A stretch of DNA of 64,000 bases from an uncultured Lachnospiraceae bacterium (GCA_934320845.1 CAKRFU010000005.1:62001-126000), one strand, 5' to 3'; shown: positions 54,229-62,850, numbered from the stretch's first letter. Numbers and translations are program-made. Notes: generated by a model from the letters alone, not told the origin.

Positions 54229-54776
54229 TGCTGTTCTCTCAATCTCATCCGTTCTTCACGTGCCTTTTCACGCTTGTTTCTGCCCTCCATAATAGATAAA
54301 CTCATAACAAATGCTTCTCTTGCACGCAAGATTTCTTCTTCTGTATAATTTTCTTCATCATCTTCTGTATCATCCATATAACTATTATTCTGCTGTTCAA
54401 ATCCAATAGGCTGTTTTGGATATTCCCCACCAAAGCAAGCCCCAACCGCCTGCCTAACATATAATCCACTTCTCCACCGTGCATATTCCTCAACTTCAAG
54501 CCTCTTTTGATATGCCTCTTTGAATGGTTTAAGTTTTGCCGGATTTAAATGCCAAAATAACTCATATGGAACTCCGTAAAGTAGAGCGTTTGGAAGAAAT
54601 TCCGTTCTTACTCTGATGTAGAATGGTTCTCCTCTTTCTTCTCCATTGCTTCCTTCTGTCTTTTGGTTGGCTGTTTTCTCTTGCGGTCTGTCGGTTTCTT
54701 CGTTTCTTTCTCTGTTTCCTGAATTGCCTTGTTCATACTCTCCAGTATGTCCGAAAGACCGGTTCGTTTGAAAAAA
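54210..54776 (-). CDS. Tail assembly chaperone, frameshift-made C-terminal part
   Basis: The -1 frame relative to the 54608-55156 gene is open from a TGA about 10 codons before the slippery site to TAA 54210. It has no good start of its own. The product contains GEPFYIRVRTEFLPNALLYG and VPYELFWHLNPAKLKPFKEAY, a segment conserved in Lachnospiraceae phages, and ends in an acidic and then basic helix. It should be translated only after a -1 slip, giving a gpG-gpT-like fusion. Confidence 0.75.
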   Translation of the reverse strand, partial: FFQTNRSFGHTGEYEQGNSGNRERNEETDRPQEKTANQKTEGSNGEERGEPFYIRVRTEFLPNALLYGVPYELFWHLNPAKLKPFKEAYQKRLEVEEYARWRSGLYVRQAVGACFGGEYPKQPIGFEQQNNSYMDDTEDDEENYTEEEILRAREAFVMSLSIMEGRNKREKAREERMRLREQQGSDSE

Positions 54777-55156
54777 CCATCTTTCTCCATCTGTTCAGAG
54801 ATTACTGTAATAAGTCCATAGTATGATATAGACATTGCGTGCTCCGGATTTTCTTTACAGAATTTCTTATATAATCTCTTTGCATCTAAGCGGCTCATAA
54901 TCTCGCCGTCACCATCTTCACCATGATTTTCAAGAAGCCCAGCATAAAACATATCCATTGCCATGCGTGGCAAATCCGAAATTGTCATAAGGAAATCTCT
55001 TATCTGTAATGCTTCAGACTTTGAATCATCTATCTTAGTCATCATTGCACCACCGAAAATATCCGTCATTGCATCTACACACTTCTGATTTTCTGCTGCT
55101 TCAAATGTATATTCTAATGTGTACTCTTTATCTCCAACTTTAAAATTCATAATCAA
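54608..55156 (-). CDS. Tail assembly chaperone, short form
   Basis: 182 residues, AAAGGAGAG site. Beta start (FKVGDKEYTLEYTFEAAENQ), helical middle, Lys/Glu-rich end. Position between tube and tape measure is that of gpG-type chaperones. Contains the heptamer TTTTTTC in phase T-TTT-TTC, a -1 slippery site. Confidence 0.85.
   Translation of the reverse strand: MIMNFKVGDKEYTLEYTFEAAENQKCVDAMTDIFGGAMMTKIDDSKSEALQIRDFLMTISDLPRMAMDMFYAGLLENHGEDGDGEIMSRLDAKRLYKKFCKENPEHAMSISYYGLITVISEQMEKDGFFKRTGLSDILESMNKAIQETEKETKKPTDRKRKQPTKRQKEAMEKKEENHSTSE
54770..54776 (-). promoter_or_regulatory. Putative -1 frameshift site
   Basis: Minus strand T TTT TTC, in the correct phase (X XXY YYZ) of the chaperone gene, 10 codons after the last stop in the -1 frame. 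Confidence 0.65.
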
Positions 55157-55287
55157 TCTCTCCTTTATTCAGAATAGAGGGAGCATTATTCTCCCTCGTT
55201 TATAGTTACATCTGCGTTATTCTCTTTCTCGCCCGAATTATCATCAAGTGATACATCCAAAATGCTTTTATCTTCTGTGCTGGCTCT

Positions 55288-55770
55288 TCAAGCAACAGAT
55301 TCTGCCGGCTCAATTGCTTCACCAAGTCCCATATATTCATTGACAACATTTGATATCTGAATATCGAGTTTAGAACCTGGCTCTAAATCAGGCATAGGAA
55401 TTTCGCCCGGTTCAAATTTAACAAAATAAGAACCAAATCCCGGAATAAAAATATCTGCCCATGTTGCTTTGCCTTCTTCCGCACCTGACTCTGATGCTTC
55501 TAACAACTCATTCCATTCTTTAACAGTATCTGTAGAAGAACCTTTCTTAGTTCCATTGAAATTGATATTCCAATCTCCACCGGTATCTCCCGTACCTGCG
55601 ATATATGTCTTAATCTTATCCTCAAAACATGTTGTATCAATCTTATCCTTTGTAACATTAAGACCAGCAATCTTGCTACATCTTTTAATCCACTTAAAAA
55701 CGGATGGTTTTGTTCCAGCAGTTTTTTCTACTGCCCATCCAAATTTAACTCCGATTGTACTAAGATCCAT
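55288..55770 (-). CDS. Major tail tube protein
   Basis: 160 residues from ATG 55770 (AGGAGGG site). TIGVKFGWAVEKTAGTKPSVFKWIKRCSKIAGLN, an acidic beta-rich body, and DLEPGSKLDIQISNVVNEYMGLGEAIE. The stop TGA at 55288 is followed in frame by 32 more acidic codons to TAA; see the finding. Position and size fit the tube protein. Confidence 0.8.
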   Translation of the reverse strand: MDLSTIGVKFGWAVEKTAGTKPSVFKWIKRCSKIAGLNVTKDKIDTTCFEDKIKTYIAGTGDTGGDWNINFNGTKKGSSTDTVKEWNELLEASESGAEEGKATWADIFIPGFGSYFVKFEPGEIPMPDLEPGSKLDIQISNVVNEYMGLGEAIEPAESVA

Positions 55771-55841
55771 TTGCTTTTCCCTCCTAAAATTTTCATAAAA
55801 ATAAGAGCCTGCATCTGCAAGCTCCATGTTTACTGTTTCAT

Positions 55842-56240
55842 TTATAATTCATCTCCACCACCAACAAGCCGCCTAAAGCGTGCTATCGTGCGGAAATAAT
55901 TTCTGTTATCCTGTACCGGTCCATAAATAAGCTGATACCCCATTGAGAGCATCACATCACCAGCCGCATCCATTATTTTTCGTGCTTCTGTCTGTGAGCC
56001 GCCCGGCGATTCTGCCGAATAGCTCTGCAATTCTATTGTGGAAGTAATATAACATTGATTATTCTGTAAATCTGTCCCCTCTGTCGGTTCTCCAAGCGAA
56101 TTGACAAATAGACAAGGGAACTTCGGTGGACTGTCTGAAACATCCTTTGAAGTCAGATGCAATTGCGGATATGGTGCATCTGCATCTGTTTTAAGTTCCT
56201 GTTGTAATCTCTTTGAAACTTCATTCCATACGCTAAGCAC
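55842..56240 (-). CDS. Tail terminator / tail completion protein
   Basis: 132 residues. GTG 56240 (GGGAGG at 9 bp) is the best start and overlaps the stop of the gene before it. WNEVSKRLQQELKTDADAPYPQLHLTS and VNSLGEPTEGTDLQNNQ are typical of gpU/tail-terminator proteins of this phage group. Confidence 0.75.
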   Translation of the reverse strand: MLSVWNEVSKRLQQELKTDADAPYPQLHLTSKDVSDSPPKFPCLFVNSLGEPTEGTDLQNNQCYITSTIELQSYSAESPGGSQTEARKIMDAAGDVMLSMGYQLIYGPVQDNRNYFRTIARFRRLVGGGDEL

Positions 56241-56739
56241 TTGTAAACACCTCCCTCGCAACACTTTCTATCCTTGCTCTCAAGTCCATGCCTGTCTGAT
56301 ACATAAATGGTCTGCTCGGCATACCTTTTGTCCAATGCCAATCGCCATCTTTGAAGTAATACCACCCCATATCGCCATGCTGATTGAGGTCATATTTCCA
56401 ATTAGCAATGCTTGTATCAGGGTGTGGACTATTCGCACCGACAATTCCGGTACCGAGCTCAACATAAAAAGCCCATGGACAGTCTGTAACAACCATCCAT
56501 GAGGCTCCATCAGGAATTATTCCATCATATTCAGCTTTAATACTCGACAATAGCTCCCCGCTGTAGATTGCATCAAAATCAGCCACATTCACCCTTGCAA
56601 TCTCCACACCGATATTCGCTAAGCGTTCGGCAAGAAGTTTGCATTTGTAGGTGATATCAGCTTGATATGACTTCATTTCCCGAATAGCATTGTCAATACT
56701 TGAGGGACTATCGTAATTAAACTCTATCTCTTTCCTCAT
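56233..56739 (-). CDS. HK97 gp10-like head-tail connector protein
   Basis: 168 residues. CKLLAERLANIGVEIARVNV, WMVVTDCPWAFYVELGTGIVG and MPSRPFMYQTGMDLRARI are the gp10 family pattern. Its start overlaps the small membrane protein gene by 23 bp. Confidence 0.85.
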   Translation of the reverse strand: MRKEIEFNYDSPSSIDNAIREMKSYQADITYKCKLLAERLANIGVEIARVNVADFDAIYSGELLSSIKAEYDGIIPDGASWMVVTDCPWAFYVELGTGIVGANSPHPDTSIANWKYDLNQHGDMGWYYFKDGDWHWTKGMPSRPFMYQTGMDLRARIESVAREVFTSA

Positions 56740-57004
56740 TAAAATATTCCTTTACTTTTTCTATGCCATCTCGTACCGCATAACCACCCTCTATTATAGA
56801 AATGGCTAATGTAAATCCTACAACCTGTTTTTCTGCAAAACCATCACTGATACAGTTGATAATTAGCCCTATCGCAAGATAAAAATAAAAGATTCCTTTG
56901 AATAACAAGATATTTGCTTGTGTCCTTTTATTCTTACTAAACCAAACAAAAAAAATCGTAATAATAGGAATAACTATATTATTTGTTACAAATCCAATAT
57001 TCAT
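56717..57004 (-). CDS. Small membrane protein inside the head-tail cluster (95 aa)
   Basis: Two or three hydrophobic helices (VIPIITIFFVWFSKN, ILLFKGIFYFYLAIGLIINC, VVGFTLAISIIEGGYAV) and a basic/acidic tail. Membrane proteins are unusual between connector genes, so it may be a moron (for example an exclusion protein). No family recognised. Confidence 0.75.
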   Translation of the reverse strand: MNIGFVTNNIVIPIITIFFVWFSKNKRTQANILLFKGIFYFYLAIGLIINCISDGFAEKQVVGFTLAISIIEGGYAVRDGIEKVKEYFNEERDRV

Positions 57005-57073
57005 AATATTTACCTCCTGATGGCATTATATATAGATACTATCATGTAACCTTAATCAATTCAACATTCTCCT

Positions 57074-57565
57074 TTACCAATCCTCTAAATCATCTCCAAC
57101 ATTTCCACCGGTGTTATCACTTCCAGAGTTATCTCCAGTAGCCTCACTGTCCTTAACAGTATCTTCCTTTTTATCCTCTTTTGGAACATTCGACTTTGCA
57201 ATCCTCTTAATCGCAATGCGTATTCCATCAAGTCCATCAAGCGGCATTGCTGCCACCTTGTAATCTGCACTATTTGGATTTGCTGAACCATCTTCCAATA
57301 ATATAGGTTCTGTTTCATACCAAATCAGTGATGTTTCCGTAATCGGTAAGTCCTTTTTCACTGTGGAAATAATCCTATCATATGAAATATCCTTACCAAA
57401 TGGAGAGGCATCTGAATCCGATTTACCCGCTGTCAGGCTTGCCTTAAATTCAACCGGTGCTGAATATTTTGCAACTGTATCAAGAACATCAAAATCAGAA
57501 TCATTTCCCTGTTCCACATAAAGCGAATAATACATCTTTCGCTGATTTCTTTTTAAATCTCTCAT
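57074..57565 (-). CDS. Head-tail adaptor-region protein (163 aa)
   Basis: NQRKMYYSLYVEQ, DLPITETSLIWYETEP, and a disordered acidic Gly/Asp/Asn tail. Its position is that of the stopper or adaptor protein. Assignment is by gene order and weak resemblance. Confidence 0.65.
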   Translation of the reverse strand: MRDLKRNQRKMYYSLYVEQGNDSDFDVLDTVAKYSAPVEFKASLTAGKSDSDASPFGKDISYDRIISTVKKDLPITETSLIWYETEPILLEDGSANPNSADYKVAAMPLDGLDGIRIAIKRIAKSNVPKEDKKEDTVKDSEATGDNSGSDNTGGNVGDDLEDW

Positions 57566-57673
57566 AACATTCTCTCCTCATAATTGGTATCGCTCCCAGC
57601 CACCACATAGATACCGCCCTGCTTGACATAAGGAGAGATTCTAAGGAATCGCCAAGCGTTCCACTTAATTCCT

Positions 57674-57997
57674 CTATAACACAACATCTGCTACAGGTAC
57701 TATATCATCAAGAAAGTCACTGTCTTTCATGTATGTCCTGCTGGTACCACTATCCGAATGGGCAGTCTCATTGTCTGCACCAATCTTGTTATAATAATGC
57801 ACCAAAAGACCATCCACATTCTCAGAATAAAATTCCAATGTTTCTTCCCGCTGAATATCTGTACATCCGAATGGATATCGTGCCTTAACTACTTTGTTCT
57901 GTGCTTTTTCAAGATAGACAGAGATTACATCATCCTCTGATGTATCGCTACTGTCTAATCCGCACAATATACGATGTTTTGATGTAATTTCTGCCAT
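57674..57997 (-). CDS. Head-tail connector (gp6/gp15-like)
   Basis: 107 residues, mostly helical: SEDDVISVYLEKAQNKVVKARYPFG and LEFYSENVDGLLVHYYNKIG, typical of phage gp6-like DNA-packaging/connector proteins just after the capsid gene. Confidence 0.8.
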   Translation of the reverse strand: MAEITSKHRILCGLDSSDTSEDDVISVYLEKAQNKVVKARYPFGCTDIQREETLEFYSENVDGLLVHYYNKIGADNETAHSDSGTSRTYMKDSDFLDDIVPVADVVL

Positions 57998-58008
57998 ACC
58001 GTCATCTC

Positions 58009-58149
58009 CTACTTCTTATCCTCTGCTGTCTCCGGTTTCTTTGTGTCATCTTTTACAATCTCATAACCGGCACGAATAAAAGGTTTTGTCTGCACATCTG
58101 TACTTACCTTGATTGTCTGTTTTGTCTTTGCATTTCTTAACTCAATCAT
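58009..58149 (-). CDS. Small capsid-region protein (46 aa)
   Basis: ATG 58149 after AAGGAGG. MIELRNAKTKQTIKV and then a Lys/Glu-rich end. Similar short proteins follow the capsid gene in related phages; may be a minor head component. Confidence 0.65.
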   Translation of the reverse strand: MIELRNAKTKQTIKVSTDVQTKPFIRAGYEIVKDDTKKPETAEDKK

Positions 58150-58203
58150 AATAATCCTCCTTAAAATGAACCCTCAGACGTTACATCTAAGGGTTCAAAT
58201 ACC

Positions 58204-59028
58204 TTATTTACTCTTATGAACACCGATTGCCTTTGCTTTCTCCTTAAGGACAAACGCATCATAGCGCACACGACCCTCTACAAGCCATCCTGAAATACCC
58301 GGTGCATCTGTGTGAATCTTATATTCCTGAAGCTTGACCGGTGATGGCATTACGATTGCATTCGTGATTATAAAATCCACATTTTCAGGAAATCTCTTTG
58401 TTGGAGCCTTAATACATGGCACTCCATCAATCTCTCCGACAATGCCATTGATAGCAATCTGTGTAGCCATGTCCCCTTTCTTTGTAAATGCTTCATCTAA
58501 CTTAATCTTATTATGATATGCAGGTGTGACAAGAACCACTCTGCCTACCTGCGGTGCTTCGTTATCATCAAGTATCTCCTGAACCGCAAGAAACTCCTCA
58601 TAAGCGTTGCTCTTTGTTGTCGCAAGAGTCTTTGCGTTGCCTGCCGGAGCACCTGCAACTAATGCTGCGATACGGTATGTATCAATCTCTGGAATAATGA
58701 CTTCATTTAACTGACGGCTTAATGCCTTGCCGGCTTCCATCGTCATCATTGTATCGTCATAATTCTTGCGGTCGATTGTGAATGTAAATGATCTGTCCTG
58801 TGCAACCGTCATTTCCTGTGCTTCGTTGCCAAGTTCTTCCGGTGTACCATAACGGCTTGTACCGGACATTGAATAATCGTTCATTGCTGATGTTGGAATA
58901 GAATAAACATTTACTGTTGAAACTCCAATCCAGTCATACTCGCTGTTTACTAATCCGTTTGTGAGAGAACCCGTGCTAAATCTCTCATCTACTGCTGTTG
59001 CATATTTGCTTGCATAATTCACTGACAT
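58204..59028 (-). CDS. Major capsid protein
   Basis: 274 residues: VNYASKYATAVDERFSTGSL, DRSFTFTIDRKNYDDTMMTMEAGKALSRQLNEVIIPEIDTY, RVVLVTPAYHNKIKLDEAF. This is the pattern of phage capsid proteins of gut Firmicutes siphoviruses. It directly follows a scaffold gene. Confidence 0.88.
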   Translation of the reverse strand: MSVNYASKYATAVDERFSTGSLTNGLVNSEYDWIGVSTVNVYSIPTSAMNDYSMSGTSRYGTPEELGNEAQEMTVAQDRSFTFTIDRKNYDDTMMTMEAGKALSRQLNEVIIPEIDTYRIAALVAGAPAGNAKTLATTKSNAYEEFLAVQEILDDNEAPQVGRVVLVTPAYHNKIKLDEAFTKKGDMATQIAINGIVGEIDGVPCIKAPTKRFPENVDFIITNAIVMPSPVKLQEYKIHTDAPGISGWLVEGRVRYDAFVLKEKAKAIGVHKSK

Positions 59029-59050
59029 ATTTTTCTACCTCATCTTTCTT

Positions 59051-59647
59051 TTATGCTCCAAACCCTTTAAGGAATGCGTCCATATCATCATCCTCACCAT
59101 TTCCTGCCTGTGGATTTGGTCTTGACTTTGCCCATTCAGCTTCTTTCTGCTTTAATAACGCAGACTGGAAATCCTGCTGAATTTTAAATAATTCTTCCGT
59201 ATCTCCGTCATACTGTGCATTAGCAGCTCTTGTTGCTAATTCCTCAGAATAACCAAGAGCCAAGAAATTCTTTTCATATTTAGTTACTGTATTTTCCTTA
59301 AGCAGCTTCTGATAAGCTTCCTCTCTCTCCGCTTCTTTCTCAGCCTTTTCCTGTAAAGCTATTTCCTCAGCAGTCTGCTTTTCACGCAACTGCTTCTTAT
59401 ATCTCGCCGTATCACTTGCAGCCTTATCCATGGCCTTTTTCATTTTTGCAATCTGGACTTTTAGTGTTGCATTTTCTTCTGCCAGCTTCGGACTGTCTGC
59501 GTCTGAATCTTCCTCTGATTCGCTATCATCATCTGGAATATCGTTTAATTCATCCTCTGCCTTATCCCCTGCTGTATTATCATCTGACGGTTCTTTGGCA
59601 AACAACTGTAAATTCATTCTTAACGGTTCTAAATTCTGCTTTCTCAT
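59051..59647 (-). CDS. Capsid scaffold protein (DUF4355-like)
   Basis: 198 residues. Start RKQNLEPLRMNLQLFA, the acidic middle (DDSESEEDSDADSP), and a long coiled coil (LKVQIAKMKKAMDKAASDTARYKKQLREKQ) with the family end ALLKQKEAEWAKSRPNPQAG. Directly upstream of the capsid gene. Confidence 0.9.
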   Translation of the reverse strand: MRKQNLEPLRMNLQLFAKEPSDDNTAGDKAEDELNDIPDDDSESEEDSDADSPKLAEENATLKVQIAKMKKAMDKAASDTARYKKQLREKQTAEEIALQEKAEKEAEREEAYQKLLKENTVTKYEKNFLALGYSEELATRAANAQYDGDTEELFKIQQDFQSALLKQKEAEWAKSRPNPQAGNGEDDDMDAFLKGFGA

Positions 59648-59729
59648 CTCGCTACCTCCATTGCGTTTATATTCTTCTCTGAATTATCATTTTGCGAAAT
59701 TTGTATTGCCCTTTCTCTAGGGCATATAA

Positions 59730-59757
59730 AAAGACACCTGCTGTTGCAAATGTCTTA
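59730..59757 (-). terminator. Terminator-like hairpin after portal
   Basis: Minus strand GACATTTGC/GCAGGTGTC (G-U pairs), then TTTTT, overlapping the portal stop codon. Confidence 0.5.
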
Positions 59758-61341
59758 ACTATTAAGTATTGGACTGTTATTATTCTGATCTGATTCATCC
59801 TGCTGGATTCTGTCAGCCTTATCTTCCTCTGTCTGACTGATATTATATGGTACTTTTCCTACATCATTTGTTGTTGCCTGCTTGTCATAAACTGACTTCT
59901 GATACTTCTCAACTCCATCTTTGGAATCAAGCCATATCTGTTCAATATCTCCACCAATGTCTGCTAACTGCATTGCGTGTCTGCCATGTACTCCATGAGA
60001 CGCATATGTCGCAAATGTATTGGCTTTTGTAGCCATATCATAGTTTTTGTTTCTGACAAATTTTATATCAATGTCCGATATCTTAAGAGTTTTTAAAGGA
60101 CTGCCCTCCGGAATATCCGTCGATAAATCAATAATCTTTTTAACAACTCTAAGCATCTGTATTTCCGATGCTTCAATAATTTGTGACTCCTTATTTGCTG
60201 AACAGTCAGCATCCGACCAACCACTCGACATACTCATTGCTGTACCAGTAGAACCTCCGCCCGGTTCACTTCGTAAAGGAACATCGCATTTCTGTAAGAT
60301 TACATCTCGTCTGTATTTGATATCTTCCAATATGCCATTGTAATCATATATAAATGCTAAGGACTGAATCTGCGGCTTATTGCCTGCTCCGGTAGTCTTA
60401 GATAAAATCCATTGACCAGCCTGTACCTTTTTGGTCTTTCCATTTTCATCCTTTGGCAATTCAATATCATTCGCCCACCATACTGCCTGTGTAGTTTGTG
60501 CCACATCATTTGTAAAGTCTGATACAAGGATATTAAGATTATCCATATCTGAAATCTGACGCTCAAAACACCCTGTTCTATCATGTGAGCGATTGTATTC
60601 AATAATAGGGATAATTCCAAGTGGATTTATTTCCCCGCCTTTACCATTTCTGATAATGCGTTTTCCTTTTTCATCCACTCTTTCTTTACCATTGATAATC
60701 TTTACAGCATCCTGTATCTCAAATACAGCATCTTTTGTGTAACAAGTGTAATATCTCGCACCACTCTTAGTTATACGAAAAGTACACGCCATCATAGGAC
60801 GCTTAAATGCATCATTTGAATATACGATAAATGCAAACATCGGATTAAGCGTTGCCATCTGAAATACAGAACCGCCATCATAATCCGGTTTAATTCTGAT
60901 GAAACGATATCCAATACCGCAAATCTCTATGTATCGTGCAAGCTCCTGGTCAAGACTTGCTTTTCCTTCCTCTCGAAACATTTCCGATAACATAGAAACT
61001 GCATTATCGTCTGAATTGCTGTCATTTCCTGATAAATCATTATTGCCATGCTGCACATAGATAATAGGATTACCCCAGTTATAGCCAAGTTTAAATTCAG
61101 TAATTTCATTAGCAACATTATCTACCACCTTGACATCAATCTCAGGTCGAACTGTCTTTTTACGCTGTAAAGGCTGATATCCTTTTTCATATTTCAAAAG
61201 ATATGCCATCGCATTGTAATTTTCCATATGTGTGATAAGTGCATCATTTAGCACAGAAAGAATGTTTGTTTCATCTATAACAATCTCATCCGTATAAATA
61301 CGCTTTCTTCCGAATAATTCCATTTTTTCTTCTACTTCCAC
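59755..61341 (-). CDS. Portal protein (SPP1 gp6-like)
   Basis: 528 residues, GTG start after GAGGTGA. FKLGYNWGNPIIYVQHG, YNRSHDRTGCFERQISDMDNLNILVSDFTNDVAQT, GSTGTAMSMSSGWSDADCSANKESQ are SPP1-type portal segments; acidic C-terminus. Dodecameric portal of the head. Confidence 0.9.
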   Translation of the reverse strand: MEVEEKMELFGRKRIYTDEIVIDETNILSVLNDALITHMENYNAMAYLLKYEKGYQPLQRKKTVRPEIDVKVVDNVANEITEFKLGYNWGNPIIYVQHGNNDLSGNDSNSDDNAVSMLSEMFREEGKASLDQELARYIEICGIGYRFIRIKPDYDGGSVFQMATLNPMFAFIVYSNDAFKRPMMACTFRITKSGARYYTCYTKDAVFEIQDAVKIINGKERVDEKGKRIIRNGKGGEINPLGIIPIIEYNRSHDRTGCFERQISDMDNLNILVSDFTNDVAQTTQAVWWANDIELPKDENGKTKKVQAGQWILSKTTGAGNKPQIQSLAFIYDYNGILEDIKYRRDVILQKCDVPLRSEPGGGSTGTAMSMSSGWSDADCSANKESQIIEASEIQMLRVVKKIIDLSTDIPEGSPLKTLKISDIDIKFVRNKNYDMATKANTFATYASHGVHGRHAMQLADIGGDIEQIWLDSKDGVEKYQKSVYDKQATTNDVGKVPYNISQTEEDKADRIQQDESDQNNNSPILNS

Positions 61342-61484
61342 TTATCTCACCTCAATTCAATGCATCAAAAAAGAGCCATGCGGCTTCATTTGAAACTGCT
61401 TGACCCTTATAGTTATTTCATGATACCAATATAGCATGGTTTTGGTGTGAATTGTGTGAAAGTTTGATTTCGCCATACATACAT

Positions 61485-61513
61485 TTGACAGCAACTCCAT
61501 ATAATGATAATAT
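61485..61513 (+). promoter_or_regulatory. Consensus promoter of plus-strand small RNA
   Basis: TTGACA (61485), exactly 17 bp, TAATAT (61508) on the plus strand; the surrounding genes all run the other way. Confidence 0.85.
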
Positions 61514-61519
61514 ATCTGT

Positions 61520-61587
61520 AAGATATCTTAGAGGAGTAGATACCTTGCCCCCATATTTGGGCGAGGCCATCTATTCCTCTTTTTTTA
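61520..61587 (+). ncRNA. Small hairpin RNA antisense to the 3' end of the MuF-toxin gene
   Basis: About 68 nt. 12-bp stem AGAGGAGTAGAT/ATCTATTCCTCT (61530-61541/61569-61580), inner 8-bp stem CCTTGCCC/GGGCGAGG, then seven Ts. It has no ORF. Its 3' arm covers the last three codons and stop of the toxin gene, so it is a cis-antisense RNA, or simply a terminator-bounded short RNA. Confidence 0.65.
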
Positions 61588-62815
61588 TTCTCTTATAAAT
61601 ATTCAAGATATTTCCATTCTTACATAAAATTATTTTATCTATGAACCGGGTATGACTTGAACGATACACATCAGCAACTTGATTTCTTATTTCATTCTCC
61701 GACAATGGACAATGTGATATATCTATAACAAAATTATTAGCCTGTCTTTTCTTTTTTGAAACCATATTATATATAACAGCTTTTCCCTTTCCTATAGGTT
61801 CCTTTATATCATATGCCTCATTGTTAATAAAAATATCTGGCGTTGATATTCCTTGTGGAAATAATACTCTCGGAATCATTTTTACATTTGCACCAAGCAA
61901 GCCAGCTAAATTTTCAGCAATTTTTCTTTCACTTTCCGAATAATCCAAAACTACATTTTTTCCATCTACACAATACCTCTGTCCTTCCTTTTCATATTCC
62001 TTTTCATCAATCACTTTCCCTAAATTAACTTTTCCAGCCTTTAAATATTCCTCAGTAACATCCACAAATAATGTTGGCTTTTTTCCTGAATCTTCTGTAC
62101 CAATTGCTTTATCATCTAATACTATTACCCTATCTTGTAAATACTCCACCGAACAACGACAATTTACAATTTCTTCAAGACCTGCTCCCAAAGAATCATC
62201 TTTTGGAAACATCATCAAATATCCTCCAACATGAAAAGGCTTGTATATATCCACTACCTCACCATCAACATCCGCATGATCCGTTCTTACCCTTTCATCA
62301 CCAAAGGATATCCACTTTTTCTTCGTACAGCCATTCTTTATGGCACTTCTATACTCTTCATTATTTAATATACTATTCGCTTCATTCTCAGCTATGTTCA
62401 TTGCTCTATCAATAGAAGTCCTATATTCAGTGCCTGCACTATCTGTTAAATCACTGGGCTTCTTCGTATCTTTCAATGTAGTATCAACGATATTTTCACA
62501 AACCTTTCTTATGTATCGTGATAATTCTTTATCCTGCTGTGCAACACTCTTTACCGACTCCGTATATCTGTTCTGAAACGACTTTACAAGATAATGCTTG
62601 TCATTATTTCCTTTTGACAGTGCAAATAAAAAAAGCACATCCGCCAGCAATAAATTTGCTAAACGAATACGCTTTTGTTTTTGTTCTTCACTAATCTGCA
62701 TATCTTCAAAATATTCATGAATTGGTATTTTCTTTCGACTAATCCTTTTCCGCTCATCACTAATCGTTTCATTTTCAGAAAGTACATTTAACCGATCAAA
62801 TTTCATCAATCCCAT
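61571..62815 (-). CDS. MuF-type minor head protein fused to a CdiA-like nuclease toxin domain
   Basis: 414 residues from ATG 62815 (GAGGTATGTG site). Helical N-terminal part; MuF domain at about 135-245 (CTKKKWISFGDERVRTDHADVDGEVV, DSLGAGLEEIVNCRCSVEYL). The C-terminal ~135 residues (TPDIFINNEAYDIKEP, KKKRQANNFVIDISHCPLSE) match the CdiA C-terminal tRNA-nuclease pattern as I know it, with Asp, Glu-x-Lys-like (DIKEP) and a Q-N-F-V-I-D strand. It lies before portal, not after it as usual, and is bounded by terminators. No immunity gene is next to it. Confidence 0.8.
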   Translation of the reverse strand: MGLMKFDRLNVLSENETISDERKRISRKKIPIHEYFEDMQISEEQKQKRIRLANLLLADVLFLFALSKGNNDKHYLVKSFQNRYTESVKSVAQQDKELSRYIRKVCENIVDTTLKDTKKPSDLTDSAGTEYRTSIDRAMNIAENEANSILNNEEYRSAIKNGCTKKKWISFGDERVRTDHADVDGEVVDIYKPFHVGGYLMMFPKDDSLGAGLEEIVNCRCSVEYLQDRVIVLDDKAIGTEDSGKKPTLFVDVTEEYLKAGKVNLGKVIDEKEYEKEGQRYCVDGKNVVLDYSESERKIAENLAGLLGANVKMIPRVLFPQGISTPDIFINNEAYDIKEPIGKGKAVIYNMVSKKKRQANNFVIDISHCPLSENEIRNQVADVYRSSHTRFIDKIILCKNGNILNIYKRIKKEE

Positions 62816-62850
62816 ATCACATACCTCAAATAATCTTTCCTGCTGTTTCA

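Noticed and set aside
54302-54499. 65-codon minus-strand ORF between chaperone and tape measure
   Set aside because: It is in another frame of the well-supported -1 chaperone ORF; the composition is shadow-like (Ile/Lys-rich) and it lacks a ribosome site.
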